64,000 nt of DNA from CAVRZJ01 sp964594125 (GTDB lineage Bacteria > Acidobacteriota > Thermoanaerobaculia > Thermoanaerobaculales > Thermoanaerobaculaceae), in assembly GCA_964594125.1 (NCBI GenBank), contig CAZQLL010000021.1:12291-76290 (forward strand). Direction: 5' to 3'. Position 1 is the first letter of the stretch. The number at the start of each line of letters is the position of its first letter. Under the pieces are notes generated by a model. The model was not told the DNA's origin. It searched no databases and saw only the letters and a program-made list of their open reading frames with translations. Shown one piece after another: positions 48,457-57,454 of the stretch. A program made the position numbers and the translations under genes.

Positions 48457-48484
48457 GCCCCACGAACCACGATCCGCGAACGCG
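48457..48484. repeat. Heptamer tandem repeat (GAACCAC type)
   Basis: Units GCCCCAC, GAACCAC, GATCCGC, GAACGCG run just downstream of the Usp gene end, in the 129-bp gap to the aminopeptidase gene. Confidence 0.65.
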
Positions 48485-48488
48485 CCCA

Positions 48489-49334
48489 TCACGCCCGTGT
48501 CACACAGATCACCGGCACGGTCGCCTTGCGCGCCACGTACTGGCTCGTCGAGCCTAGGATCAGCTCGACGATGCGCGAGTGGCCGTGCGAGCCGAGGAAC
48601 ACCGCGTCGTGGCCGCCGCCGCCGAGGAGCGCCAGCAGCGCCTGCTCGGCCGCCTCGCCGGGTACGACCCGGAACTCGCAGTCCAGCGCGTGCGGCGCCA
48701 GGTACGCGCGCGCCTCGTCGAGGACCGCCCGGCCGCGCTCCGGGCTGTCGTCGACCGTGACGACGGTGAGCGGGAGCACGAGGGCGCGGCACAGCTCCGC
48801 CGCCAGCGCGAGGGCGCGCGCCGCCTTCGGACTGCCGTCGTACGCGGCCAGCGGCCGGCTGATCTCGCACGGCTGCTCGGGGACCACCATCACGGGCACC
48901 GCCGAGCGCCGCAGCAGCAGCTCGGCCGTGGGGCCGAGCAGATCCTCGTGCAGGCGCGCGTTGACGCCGCGCTTGCCGACCACCAGCAGGTCGGCGAGCT
49001 TGGCGCCGGCGAGGAGTCCGGCGACGACGCCGGCGTGCTCCACGTGAAACACCGATGGCACGCCCGACGCCGCGCAGTGCTCGTCGAACCGCTTCCTGAG
49101 CACGCCGGCGAGCTCCTCGAGGGTGGCGCGCATCTGCGTCCCGAGGTCGAGGAACGGCTCGACCCCCATGGCGCCGGAAATGTCGGTGATGAAGGCGCCT
49201 TCGAGAAAGCTGGTGTCGACGACGTGGACGCCGTGTACGGTGGCGCCGAGCCGGAGCGCGAGGGCGATCGCGGTGTCCTCCGCGACCGCCGCATGGCTCG
49301 ATCCGTCGAGCCCGACCGCGATGTGCTTGACCAT
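48489..49334 (-). CDS. Tandem-domain universal stress protein (UspA family)
   Basis: The 281-residue protein has two Usp domains. The first begins KHIAVGLDGSSHAAVAEDTAI and ends with VVGKRGVNARLHEDLLGPTAE-type residues. The second begins SRPLAAYDGSPKAARAL and contains the ATP-binding GSHGHSRIVELILGSTS. The second domain keeps G-2x-G-9x-G(S/T), so ATP binding is likely there. The first is divergent. The start is ATG 49334; the longer frame to 49907 overlaps the E1 gene. Confidence 0.9.
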   Translation of the reverse strand: MVKHIAVGLDGSSHAAVAEDTAIALALRLGATVHGVHVVDTSFLEGAFITDISGAMGVEPFLDLGTQMRATLEELAGVLRKRFDEHCAASGVPSVFHVEHAGVVAGLLAGAKLADLLVVGKRGVNARLHEDLLGPTAELLLRRSAVPVMVVPEQPCEISRPLAAYDGSPKAARALALAAELCRALVLPLTVVTVDDSPERGRAVLDEARAYLAPHALDCEFRVVPGEAAEQALLALLGGGGHDAVFLGSHGHSRIVELILGSTSQYVARKATVPVICVTRA

Positions 49335-49553
49335 GGGCGCCTCCCCCGGTCCGGTGATGCGACCACGGTACTGCACCGCCGCCGCAGCGGCAAGGGCCGT
49401 CGGGTCGGGTGTCGCCGCCCCGCGGCCCGCCTCGCCGCCGCCGGGCGGGGAGGCGGGGTGCGTCAAGGGAGACGCTGTCTTAGAATGGCGCCCCGCGGCG
49501 AGCCGGCGAAGCGGCCGCCTCCGGTCGGGGCGCGCGGGAGAGGGAGGTGGGTG

Positions 49554-51665
49554 GTGACGAACGCGGACACGCAGGGGCCGGTACAGCCTTCCGTCGAAGA
49601 CGTGCTGTCCGCGTACCGCCTGATGCTGACCTCCCGTCGAGTCGACGACAAGGAGATCCAGCTCAAGGGCCAGAACCTCTGCTTCTTCCAGATCTCCGGC
49701 GCCGGCCACGAGGCGGTGCTGGTCGCCGCCGCCCGCCACCTCGACCCGGGACGCGACTGGTTCTTCACCTACTACCGCGACCGTGCGCTGATGCTCGGTC
49801 TCGGTCTGACCCCCTACGAGATGTTCCTCGGCTCCATCGGGGCGGAGGCCGGACCCGACTCGCGCGGGCGGCAGATGCCGAGCCACTGGGGGAAGCGCGG
49901 GCTGCACGTGGCGACCTCATCGTCGCCCACCGGAACGCAGTGCCTGCACGGCGTCGGTTGCGCCGAGGCGGGCCGCTACCTCGCAGCGCTCGACAACGCC
50001 GCGAAGCGCTTCGCGGTCGCGTCGGACGAGATCACGTGGGTGTCGCTGGGAGACGGGACCACCTCGGAGGGCGAGTTCTGGGAGTCGCTCAACACCGCCT
50101 GCACCGCCCGCCTGCCGGTTCTCTTCGTGGTCGAGGACAACGGCTATGCGATCTCGGTGCCGGTCGACGCGCAGACCCCCGGCGGGTCGATCTCGGCGCT
50201 GCTGCGCTCGTTCCCGAGCCTGACGATCCACGAGGTCGACGGCTGCGACTACCTCGCGTCGCACCGCGTCCTCGGCGAGGCGGTGGCGGCGCTGCGCGCC
50301 GGGCGCGGACCGGCGCTCGTGCACGCTCGCGTCGTGCGGCCTTACTCCCACTCGCTCTCCGACGACGAGCGGCTGTACAAGACCGCGGCGGAGCGCGAGG
50401 ACGAGGCGCGACGCGACCCGATCCCGCGCACCGCGGCGCTGCTGCGCGAGCGCTACGGCGTCGCGCAGGAAGATCTCGACCGCATCGAGTCGGAGGTCGC
50501 CGCCGAGGTCAACGAGGCGGCGGCGTTGGCGCTGAAGCAGCCGCAGCCGGCGCCGGAACGGTGGGCCGACTGCATTCACTCGTCCGAGGTCGATGCGACG
50601 GCGGCGAGCCTCGCCGTTGCGCCGGCGCCCGGCGACGCCGCGCCCAAGACCATGGTCGACCTGCTCAACGCCTGCCTGCGTGACGAGATGGCGCGCGACG
50701 ACCGCATCGTGGTGTTCGGCGAGGACGTCGCCGACGCCTCGCACGAGGAGGCGCTCGCCGAGGTCAAGGGCAAGGGCGGGGTGTTCAAGGTCACGCACGG
50801 GCTGCAGCGGCAGTTCGGTTCGCGCCGCGTTTTCAACTCGCCGCTCGCCGAGGCCAACATCGTCGGCCGCGCCGTCGGCATGGCGATGCGCGGCCTCAAG
50901 CCGGTGGTCGAGATCCAGTTCTTCGACTACATCTGGCCCGCGTACCAGCAGATCCGCAACGAGCTCGCCACCGTCCGCTGGCGCTCCGGGGGACAGTGGG
51001 GCGCGCCGGTGGTGGTGCGGGTGCCGTCGGGCGGCTACCTCAAGGGCGGCGGCCCGTACCACTCGCAGTCCGGCGAGGTGCTGTTCACCCACATCCCTGG
51101 ACTGCGCGTCGTCATGCCGTCCAGCGCCCTCGACGCCAACGGGCTGCTGCGCACTGCGATCCGCTGCGACGATCCCGTCATCTTCCTCGAGCACAAGCAC
51201 CTCTACCGGCAGACGCACAACAAGGCGCCGTACCCGGGGCCCGATTACACGGTGCCGTTCGGCAAGGCGGCGCGTGTCCGCGAGGGGAGCGACCTCACGG
51301 TCGTCACCTACGGCGCCACCGTCGTCCGCTCGCTCCAGGCGGCCAGACGGCTCGAGGAGGAGACCGACGTCACCGTCGACGTGCTCGACCTGCGTTCGCT
51401 GGCGCCGTACGACTGGGAGGCGATCGCCGAGTCGGTGCGCCGCACCAGCCGTGTCCTCGTCGTCCACGAGGACACGCTGTCGTTCGGGTTCGGCGCCGAG
51501 ATCGCCGCGCGCATCGCGGGCGAGCTTTTCGCCGACCTCGACGCCCCGGTCCGCCGCGTCGGCGCGAAGGACACCTTCGTCGCCTACGCCCCGGCGCTCG
51601 AGGAGGTCATCCTGCCGCAGCCCGACGGCATCCTCCACGCGATGCGCGAAGTGATGGCGTACTGA
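49554..51665 (+). CDS. Branched-chain 2-oxoacid dehydrogenase E1, alpha-beta fusion
   Basis: The 703-residue protein joins both E1 halves. The alpha part (about 1-345) has the thiamine diphosphate motif from GDGTTSEG (about 166-173) to EDNGYAIS (about 194-201), plus RGRQMPSHWG and SSPTGTQ. The beta part (about 360-703) has GEDVADASHEEA, FNSPLAEANIVGRAVGMAMRG, FFDYIWPAYQQI and VVHEDTLSFGFGAEIAARI. It decarboxylates branched-chain 2-oxoacids to acyl-CoA with E2/E3 encoded elsewhere. The start is one of two adjacent GTGs (49551 or 49554) after GGGAGGTGG. It may supply iso-branched acyl primers. Confidence 0.93.
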   Translation: MTNADTQGPVQPSVEDVLSAYRLMLTSRRVDDKEIQLKGQNLCFFQISGAGHEAVLVAAARHLDPGRDWFFTYYRDRALMLGLGLTPYEMFLGSIGAEAGPDSRGRQMPSHWGKRGLHVATSSSPTGTQCLHGVGCAEAGRYLAALDNAAKRFAVASDEITWVSLGDGTTSEGEFWESLNTACTARLPVLFVVEDNGYAISVPVDAQTPGGSISALLRSFPSLTIHEVDGCDYLASHRVLGEAVAALRAGRGPALVHARVVRPYSHSLSDDERLYKTAAEREDEARRDPIPRTAALLRERYGVAQEDLDRIESEVAAEVNEAAALALKQPQPAPERWADCIHSSEVDATAASLAVAPAPGDAAPKTMVDLLNACLRDEMARDDRIVVFGEDVADASHEEALAEVKGKGGVFKVTHGLQRQFGSRRVFNSPLAEANIVGRAVGMAMRGLKPVVEIQFFDYIWPAYQQIRNELATVRWRSGGQWGAPVVVRVPSGGYLKGGGPYHSQSGEVLFTHIPGLRVVMPSSALDANGLLRTAIRCDDPVIFLEHKHLYRQTHNKAPYPGPDYTVPFGKAARVREGSDLTVVTYGATVVRSLQAARRLEEETDVTVDVLDLRSLAPYDWEAIAESVRRTSRVLVVHEDTLSFGFGAEIAARIAGELFADLDAPVRRVGAKDTFVAYAPALEEVILPQPDGILHAMREVMAY

Positions 51666-51798
51666 AGATCGTCAACATCGTTGGGCCTGGCACCTTCTGT
51701 TGGCCTCCCACGTGAGCGTCGGCGGCCATGCCGGATGGGTTCGCATGCCCGGCCGGGGTGATTGGGATAGACTGCAACCGGGGTCGGCGGAGGCCAGC

Positions 51799-52368
51799 GT
51801 GGGCATGTTCCGTATTGCCAAGCAGTTCGAGATCGAGGCCGGGCATCGGCTTTCGAAGCACCCGGAGAAGTGCCGGTTCCCGCACGGGCACTCGTACACC
51901 GTCGAGGTGGTGATCCGCGCACCGCGGCTCGACGCCAACGACATGGTGTGCGACTACAAGGCGCTGAAGATCGTGGCGCAGCACGAGCTCGAGCGCATCG
52001 ACCACGCCATGCTGCTCGGTCCGACCGATGCGCACAGCGAGGGGTTCGCGCCGTTCTCCGAGCGCGTCGTGGTGATGCCCGACGGCGACCCGACGACGGA
52101 GGTGATAGCGCGCGATCTGTTCCGCCGCCTGCGCGCCTCGTTCCGGCCGGGGATGAAGGTGACGTCGGCCGGCGGGGCGGAGTACCGCGTCCCCGAGGGA
52201 CTGGCGATCGAGCGCATCCGCGTCTGGGAGACGTCGACCACGTGGGCGGAATACTCGGAGGAAGAGCCGTGGCCCGTCGCCCGTGGCCTGTTGCCCGACG
52301 AAGAGGCAGCGCCCGAGCAGGGAGGCGGCAGTGCAGCCGGGGACCGGGGACGGGGGACCGGGGGATGA
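51799..52368 (+). CDS. QueD/6-pyruvoyl-tetrahydropterin synthase-like protein
   Basis: The 189-residue protein has the T-fold with zinc ligands His16 (AGHRL), His29 and His31 (PHGHSY) and catalytic Cys25 (KCRFPHGH). MVCDYKALK and IDHAMLLG follow, and a late Glu in RVWETSTTWAEY. In bacteria such enzymes make 6-carboxytetrahydropterin for queuosine. No other queuosine gene is nearby. The preferred start is GTG 51799 (5 bases after GGAGG), with ATG 51805 as alternative. About 35 C-terminal residues are low-complexity and end in heptamer repeats. The stop overlaps the cerR-like start. Confidence 0.88.
   Translation: MGMFRIAKQFEIEAGHRLSKHPEKCRFPHGHSYTVEVVIRAPRLDANDMVCDYKALKIVAQHELERIDHAMLLGPTDAHSEGFAPFSERVVVMPDGDPTTEVIARDLFRRLRASFRPGMKVTSAGGAEYRVPEGLAIERIRVWETSTTWAEYSEEEPWPVARGLLPDEEAAPEQGGGSAAGDRGRGTGG
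52339..52366. repeat. Heptamer tandem repeat at the queD-cerR junction
   Basis: Units GGGGACC, GGGGACG, GGGGACC, GGGGGAT encode the QueD-like tail. They also supply the G-rich ribosome site and the A-T of the start codon for the next gene at 52365. Confidence 0.7.
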
Positions 52369-53435
52369 CGCACGCTCGGCAGGGGAGCTGGAAGCAGCTT
52401 CCCGTGGAGATCGGCGACGGGGAGCTCGGGCGGTGGGCGCCCGCGATCCGGCAGCCCGTGGCGATCAGCGGGGCGACGGGGTTCGTCGGCTCGCACCTCG
52501 CCGAGGCGCTGGTGCGGGGCGGGGTGCGCCCGCGCGTACTGGCCCGCGACGCCGGACGAGTGCTGCCCGAGCTGCGCGGACGCTGCGACGTGGTCGTCGG
52601 CGACGTCGAGGACGCGGCGGCGGTCGCGCGGCTCGCGGCGGGGTGCGGCACGCTGCTGCACCTCGCCGGGCGGCTGCGCGCCGCGAACCCCGCCGACTTC
52701 GACCGCACCAACCGAGTCGGCACCGGCTGCGTGGTCGGCGCGCTGGCCGGCGGCGGCGCTCGGCTGGTCTACGTCTCCTCGCTGGCGGCGGCGGGACCGA
52801 GCGCCGACCCGGCGGGGAAGCGACCGGACGACGAGGCGGCGCCGATCTCGGCGTACGGGCGCTCGAAGCTGGCGGGCGAGCTGGCCGTGCGCGCCTACGC
52901 CGGGCCGTGGACGATCGTGCGGCCGCCCGCGATCTACGGCCCGCGCGACATCGACGTTCTGCAGTTCTTCAAGCTGGCCGCCGGGGGCCTGGTACCGCTG
53001 CCGGCCGGCGAGCGCTGGGTGTCGGTCGCCCACGTCGCCGACGTGGTGCGGGCGATCCTCGCGGCCGCCGCCGGGGAGGCGACCGCCGCCGTCGTGCACC
53101 TCGGCGAGCCGACGCCGTACGAGCTGCGGGCGATGATCGGCGCGCTGGCGGCCGCCGGCGGAGTGCGTGCGCGCACGGTCCCACTGCCGGCGGCGCTCGT
53201 TCGCGCCGCGGGAGCGGGGGGCGATGTCCTGCACCGGCTCGGGTTCCACAGCGTGGCGCTGACCGGCGACAAGGCGGGAGAGCTGCTGGCGCGGCACTGG
53301 AGCGCCCGGACTGCAGAGTCGCTCGCGCTTCTCGGTCTTGAAGGCTTCGTGCCGTTCGCAGCCGGCGCCGCGGCGACCTGGGAATGGTACCGGCGGCGCG
53401 GCTGGCTGCCGCATGCTAAGATTCATCGCGTATGA
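52365..53435 (+). CDS. cerR: NAD(P)-dependent epimerase/dehydratase, probable 3-oxosphinganine/oxidised ceramide reductase
   Basis: This 356-residue extended SDR protein has an N-terminal tail of about 30 residues, the dinucleotide motif SGATGFVG (35-42), the active-site Tyr164/Lys168 (YGRSK), VSSLAAAGPS and IVRPPAIYGPRD. In Caulobacter crescentus the reductase CerR of bacterial ceramide synthesis is an extended SDR of this type. The assignment rests mainly on coupling: its stop overlaps the spt-like start by ATGA and a bCerS-like gene follows. A sugar-nucleotide epimerase role is the alternative. Confidence 0.75.
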   Translation: MTHARQGSWKQLPVEIGDGELGRWAPAIRQPVAISGATGFVGSHLAEALVRGGVRPRVLARDAGRVLPELRGRCDVVVGDVEDAAAVARLAAGCGTLLHLAGRLRAANPADFDRTNRVGTGCVVGALAGGGARLVYVSSLAAAGPSADPAGKRPDDEAAPISAYGRSKLAGELAVRAYAGPWTIVRPPAIYGPRDIDVLQFFKLAAGGLVPLPAGERWVSVAHVADVVRAILAAAAGEATAAVVHLGEPTPYELRAMIGALAAAGGVRARTVPLPAALVRAAGAGGDVLHRLGFHSVALTGDKAGELLARHWSARTAESLALLGLEGFVPFAAGAAATWEWYRRRGWLPHAKIHRV

Positions 53436-54652
53436 GCGCCGAGCCAACCGGGGCGGTACGGGACGCTGTCGATATCTTTCAGAAGTGCCGCGAGTTCCGC
53501 GACGCCGACGACATCAAGGACGCCGGCCTGTACCCCTACTTCCGGACGATCTCCTCGGCGCAGGACCCGGTGGTCGTGATGGACGGCCGCGAGGTCGTGA
53601 TGCTGGGGTCGAACAACTACCTCGGACTCACCAACCACCCCGAGGTGAAGCGGGCGGCGCAGGACGCGATCGCCCGCTACGGCACCGGCTGCGCCGGCTC
53701 CCGCTTTCTCAACGGCACGCTCGACATCCACGTTAGGCTCGAGGAGAAGCTCGCCGCCTTCATGCGGAAGCCAGCGGCGGTTACGTTCTCGACCGGGTTC
53801 CAGGTCAACCTCGGCGCGATCTCGTGCCTCATCGAGCGCGGCGACGTGGTCTACCTCGACAAGCTGGACCACGCCTGCATCATCGACGGAGCGCGCCTCG
53901 GCTTCGGCACCGCCGTCAAGTTCAACCACAACGACGCGGCCGACTTCCGGCGCCGCCTCGAGCTGCGAGACCGCAGCAAGGGGGCGCTCGTCGTGGTCGA
54001 CGGGGTGTTCTCGATGGAGGGCGATGTCGTCGACCTGCCTGGCCTGGTCGCCGCGGCGCGCGCGCACGGCTGCCGCGTCATGGTGGACGACGCGCACGGC
54101 ATCGGCGTGCTCGGCGCGAACGGGCGCGGCACCGCCGAGCACTTCGGCCTCGAGGGCGAGGTCGACCTGGTGATGGGCACGTTCTCCAAGTCGCTGGCCT
54201 CGGTCGGCGGCTTCATCGTCGGCGAGGAGCGGGTGATCAACTGGATCAAGCACCGCGCCCGGTCGCTCATCTTTTCGGCGGCGCCGCCGCCGGCGTCGGT
54301 CGCCTCGGTGCTCAAGGCGGTGGAGATCATCGAGCGCGAGCCGGAGCGGCGCGCGGCGCTGTGGGAGAACACCCGCTTCATGGCGGAGTCGTTCCGCACT
54401 CTCGGGTTCGACACCGGGGAGTCGAGCACGCCGGTGATCCCGGTGGTCGTCGGCGACGACCGCCTGGCGTTCTTCATGGCCCGGCGGCTGGAGGAGGAAG
54501 GCGTCTTCGTCAACCCCGTGATCACGCCGGCCGTTCCGCCGGGACGCGCCCTGCTGCGCACCTCCTACATGGCCACCCACAGGCGCGAGCACCTCGAGCG
54601 GGCGCTCGCCGCCTTCGCGAAGGTCGGCCGGGAAGTGGGCCTGGTGGCGTGA
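53432..54652 (+). CDS. spt: Serine palmitoyltransferase-like alpha-oxoamine synthase
   Basis: The 406-residue PLP enzyme of the KBL/BioF/HemA/SPT group has the PLP-lysine Lys253 in GTFSKSLASVGGF and VDDAHGIGVLG, NNYLGLTNHP, GTGCAGSRFLNGT and LDHACIIDGARL. Sequence alone does not firmly separate SPT from KBL or BioF. The N-terminal FQKCREFRDADDIKDAGLYPYFRTI and the neighbours favour serine palmitoyltransferase, which condenses serine with acyl-CoA to 3-oxosphinganine. ATG 53432 has no ribosome site. A TAAGAT at 53417 could also drive a leaderless transcript. Confidence 0.85.
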   Translation: MSAEPTGAVRDAVDIFQKCREFRDADDIKDAGLYPYFRTISSAQDPVVVMDGREVVMLGSNNYLGLTNHPEVKRAAQDAIARYGTGCAGSRFLNGTLDIHVRLEEKLAAFMRKPAAVTFSTGFQVNLGAISCLIERGDVVYLDKLDHACIIDGARLGFGTAVKFNHNDAADFRRRLELRDRSKGALVVVDGVFSMEGDVVDLPGLVAAARAHGCRVMVDDAHGIGVLGANGRGTAEHFGLEGEVDLVMGTFSKSLASVGGFIVGEERVINWIKHRARSLIFSAAPPPASVASVLKAVEIIEREPERRAALWENTRFMAESFRTLGFDTGESSTPVIPVVVGDDRLAFFMARRLEEEGVFVNPVITPAVPPGRALLRTSYMATHRREHLERALAAFAKVGREVGLVA

Positions 54653-55782
54653 CCGGTCCGCCGCTGCGCGTCTCGGCGGTGCGGTCGCGGTCCGAGCTGC
54701 GTCGTTTCGTGGATCTCCCGTGGCGGCTGTACGCGGGCGACCCCTGCTGGGTTCCGCCGCTCAAGAAGCAGGTGCGCGGCCTGCTCGATCCCGGGCACCC
54801 GTTCTACCGCGACGGCGCCGCCGAGCGCGAGCTGTTCCTCGCCTGGCGGGGGTCGCGGGCCGCCGGCCGCATCGCCGCGATCCTCAACCGGGCGCACAAC
54901 GCGTTCCACGGCGACCGCTGGGGGTTTTTCGGGTTCTTCGAGTGCGAGGACGACCCGGCGGCGGCGAACGAGCTGCTCGCTGCGGCCTGCGAATGGGCCG
55001 CCTCGCGCGGGTGCGACGCGCTCGTCGGGCCGGTCAACCCGTCCACGAACTACGAGGCGGGGCTGCTCGTCGACGGGTTCGGCTCGCCGCCGGTGGTGAT
55101 GATGACGTACAACCCGCCGCGCTACGCCGAGCTGCTCGAGGCCGCCGGGTTCGCCAAGGCGAAGGACCTGATCGCATTCTGGTCGCAGGTGCACGCGGGT
55201 TCGCTCGAGCGCCTGGCGCGCTTCACGGAGCGCACGCGCAGGCGCGAGCCCTCACTGCGGACGCGCCCCGTCGACCTCGGCCGGTTCCGCGACGAGGTGC
55301 GCATCGTGCGCGCGATCTACAACAAGGCGTGGGAGAAGAACTGGGGGTTCGTGCCCGCCAGCGAGGCCGAGTTCGACTACCTGGCCGACGACCTCAAGCA
55401 GCTCGTCGACCCGCCGCTGGCACGCATCGCCTTCGACGGCGACGAGCCGGCCGGGTTCCTGCTCGCGGTGCCGGACGCCAACCCGGCGATCGCGGTCCTC
55501 AACGGCTCGCTCGCCAACCCGATCCGCCTGGTGCGCGCGATGATGGTCGGCCGCAAGCGGGTCGGCCTGCGCCTCATCACCATGGGAGTCAAGGAGGAGT
55601 ACCGCCTGCGCGGCTTCGAGGGCGTGATGTTCTACGAGGGGCTGCAGGCGGCGCTCGACCGCGGCTACCGGTGGTGCGAGTACTCCTGGATCCTCGAGGA
55701 CAACGAGCTCGCCAAGCGCACGGTGCGCCTGATGAACGCCGAGCCGTACAAGACCTACCGCATCTACGCGAAGAGCCTGTGA
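54649..55782 (+). CDS. bcerS: GNAT-fold N-acyltransferase, probable bacterial ceramide synthase (bCerS)
   Basis: This 377-residue soluble acyltransferase-like protein has LPWRLYAGDPCWVPPL, RIAAILNRAHNAFHGDRWGFFGFFE, DALVGPVNPSTNYEAGLLVDGF, MMTYNPPRYAELLEAAGFAKA, YNKAWEKNWGFVP and a C-terminal GNAT-like EYSWILEDNELAKRTVRLMNA. This arrangement matches the N-acyltransferase family that includes the Caulobacter ceramide synthase, which acylates the long-chain base. The GTG start overlaps the spt stop (GTGA). Directly downstream and convergent is tryptophanase. Confidence 0.78.
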   Translation: MTGPPLRVSAVRSRSELRRFVDLPWRLYAGDPCWVPPLKKQVRGLLDPGHPFYRDGAAERELFLAWRGSRAAGRIAAILNRAHNAFHGDRWGFFGFFECEDDPAAANELLAAACEWAASRGCDALVGPVNPSTNYEAGLLVDGFGSPPVVMMTYNPPRYAELLEAAGFAKAKDLIAFWSQVHAGSLERLARFTERTRRREPSLRTRPVDLGRFRDEVRIVRAIYNKAWEKNWGFVPASEAEFDYLADDLKQLVDPPLARIAFDGDEPAGFLLAVPDANPAIAVLNGSLANPIRLVRAMMVGRKRVGLRLITMGVKEEYRLRGFEGVMFYEGLQAALDRGYRWCEYSWILEDNELAKRTVRLMNAEPYKTYRIYAKSL

Positions 55783-55808
55783 GACGGCCCGGCGGCGGCG
55801 CGCCGGCG

Positions 55809-57188
55809 TCACCCCTCGATCGGCGCGAACACGGCGGTGAAATGCGGCAGGACCGCCGGCCGGTGGACGAAGCGGAGCCCGCGGATCGTCCGGCGGCGCC
55901 GATGCAGCTCGTCGATCGCCTCGATGACGTAATCCATGTGGCTCTGGGTGTAGACGCGGCGCGGGATCGCGAGGCGCACCAGGTCGAGCGCCGGCCAGCG
56001 CCACTCGCCGGTGGCGGCGTCCCGGCGGCCGAACATGACGTTGCCGATCTCGCACGCCCGCACGCCGGCGGTCTCGTAGAGCGCGACCGAGAGCGCCCAG
56101 CCGGGAAACTGGTCGTCGCTCAGGTGGTCGCAGAAGCGGCGGCCGTCGAGGTAGACGGCGTGGCCGCCGAACGGCTTGAGCAGCGGCACGCCGCAGGCGT
56201 CCAGGTGCTTGCCGACGTAGGCCGTCGATGCGATGCGGTAGCGCAGATAGTCCTCGTCGAGTATCTCGTCGATGCCGATCGCCAGCGCCTCGAGGTCGCG
56301 GCCGGCCAGACCGCCGTAGGTCGGGAACCCCTCGGTCAGGATCAGCGCCTGCCGCACCTTCTCGGCCCAGGCATCGGAGGCGAGCGAGATGACGCCGCCG
56401 ATGTTGCCGAAGGCGTCCTTCTTCATGCTCATCATCGCGCCGTCGGAGAGGGCGAACATCGCCCGCGCGATCTCGCGGGCGCTCATCCCGGCGTAGCCGG
56501 GCTCGCGCAGCTTGATGAAGTAGGCGTTCTCCGCGAAGCGGGCGGCGTCGAGCAGCAGGGGAACGCCGTGGCGGTCGCACAGCGCGCGGGCCGCGCGGAG
56601 GTTCTCCATGCTCACCGGCTGGCCGCCGCCCGAGTTGTTTGTGACGGTGACGAGGACGAACGGCACGCGGCCCGGACCGAGGCGCGAGAGCGCCTCCGCG
56701 AGCCGGTCGACGTCGATGTTGCCCTTGAACGGGTGGAGGTTGTCGGGGTCGTGCGCCTCGCGGATCGGAAGGTCCAGCGCCTCGGCGCCGGCCGCCTCGA
56801 TGTTGGCGCGGGTCGTGTCGAAGTGGGTGTTGCCTGGCACCACGTCGCCGGGCTTGACCACGGCGTGGCAGAGCAGCCGCTCGCTGGCGCGCCCCTGGTG
56901 GGTCGGGATCACGTGCGCGTGCCCGAAGACGCCGCGCACCGCCGCTTCGAAGTGGAAGAAGCTGCGGGCGCCGGCGTAGGACTCGTCGCCGTCCATCACC
57001 CCCGCCCACTGGTGCGTGCTCATCGCCCCGGTCCCTGAGTCGGTGAGGAGGTCGATGAGGACATGCTCGGCCTTCAGCCTGAACGGGTTGTACCCCGCCT
57101 CGTTGATCAACGCGCGCCGCTCCTCCGGACTCGTCATCCGGATCGGCTCGACGACCTTGATGCGGAACGGCTCGATGATCGTCTTCAC
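55809..57188 (-). CDS. tnaA: Tryptophanase (beta-eliminating lyase)
   Basis: The 459-residue PLP lyase has LIDLLTDSGTGAMS, PTHQGRASE, NNSGGGQPVSM, LDAARFAENAYFIK and the PLP-lysine Lys257 in MSMKKDAFGNIGG. GFPTYGGLAGRD and IPRRVYTQSHMDYVIEAID follow. Tyrosine phenol-lyase has Arg381 in an E-R-G context. Here the equivalent residue is Ile381 (ACEIG), as in tryptophanase, so indole, pyruvate and ammonia are the likely products. The start is GTG 57188 after GGGAGGGTCAACTC. No tnaC-like leader or tnaB permease is visible. Confidence 0.88.
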   Translation of the reverse strand: MKTIIEPFRIKVVEPIRMTSPEERRALINEAGYNPFRLKAEHVLIDLLTDSGTGAMSTHQWAGVMDGDESYAGARSFFHFEAAVRGVFGHAHVIPTHQGRASERLLCHAVVKPGDVVPGNTHFDTTRANIEAAGAEALDLPIREAHDPDNLHPFKGNIDVDRLAEALSRLGPGRVPFVLVTVTNNSGGGQPVSMENLRAARALCDRHGVPLLLDAARFAENAYFIKLREPGYAGMSAREIARAMFALSDGAMMSMKKDAFGNIGGVISLASDAWAEKVRQALILTEGFPTYGGLAGRDLEALAIGIDEILDEDYLRYRIASTAYVGKHLDACGVPLLKPFGGHAVYLDGRRFCDHLSDDQFPGWALSVALYETAGVRACEIGNVMFGRRDAATGEWRWPALDLVRLAIPRRVYTQSHMDYVIEAIDELHRRRRTIRGLRFVHRPAVLPHFTAVFAPIEG

Positions 57189-57442
57189 GAGTTGACCCTC
57201 CCGAAGGGGTGAAGCGCTTCACAAGCACGGCGAGCATAGCAAAGCGGGCGGCAGGCGGGAGGCGGTGGTTTCTCCGGCCCGGATTCACCAGGCGATGACA
57301 TCGCCGCCGTGCGCTCGCCGGGGACCGCGACCCGCTCCCTGGCGTCGGCGGCGGCCTGCGGGCTGTGGAGCCCGCCTCGTGCCCACTCTCAAGCCCGCGC
57401 TCGTGCCTGCGACCGCGGGAAGGCCGGCGCCGCGCGCTCTGT

Positions 57443-57448
57443 TAGCAT
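57443..57448 (+). promoter_or_regulatory. -10 element for a leaderless radical SAM transcript
   Basis: TAGCAT ends six bases before ATG 57455 and no ribosome site lies between. The expected transcription start coincides with the A of the ATG. The 266-bp gap upstream (57189-57454) otherwise holds a short GCGGGCG-type heptamer run near 57243 and no gene. Confidence 0.55.
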
Positions 57449-57454
57449 CCGCGT

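Noticed and set aside
55809..57188. Tyrosine phenol-lyase as the product of the beta-lyase gene
   Set aside because: The N-terminal part resembles both families, but the substrate-determining Arg of tyrosine phenol-lyase is Ile here, as in tryptophanase.
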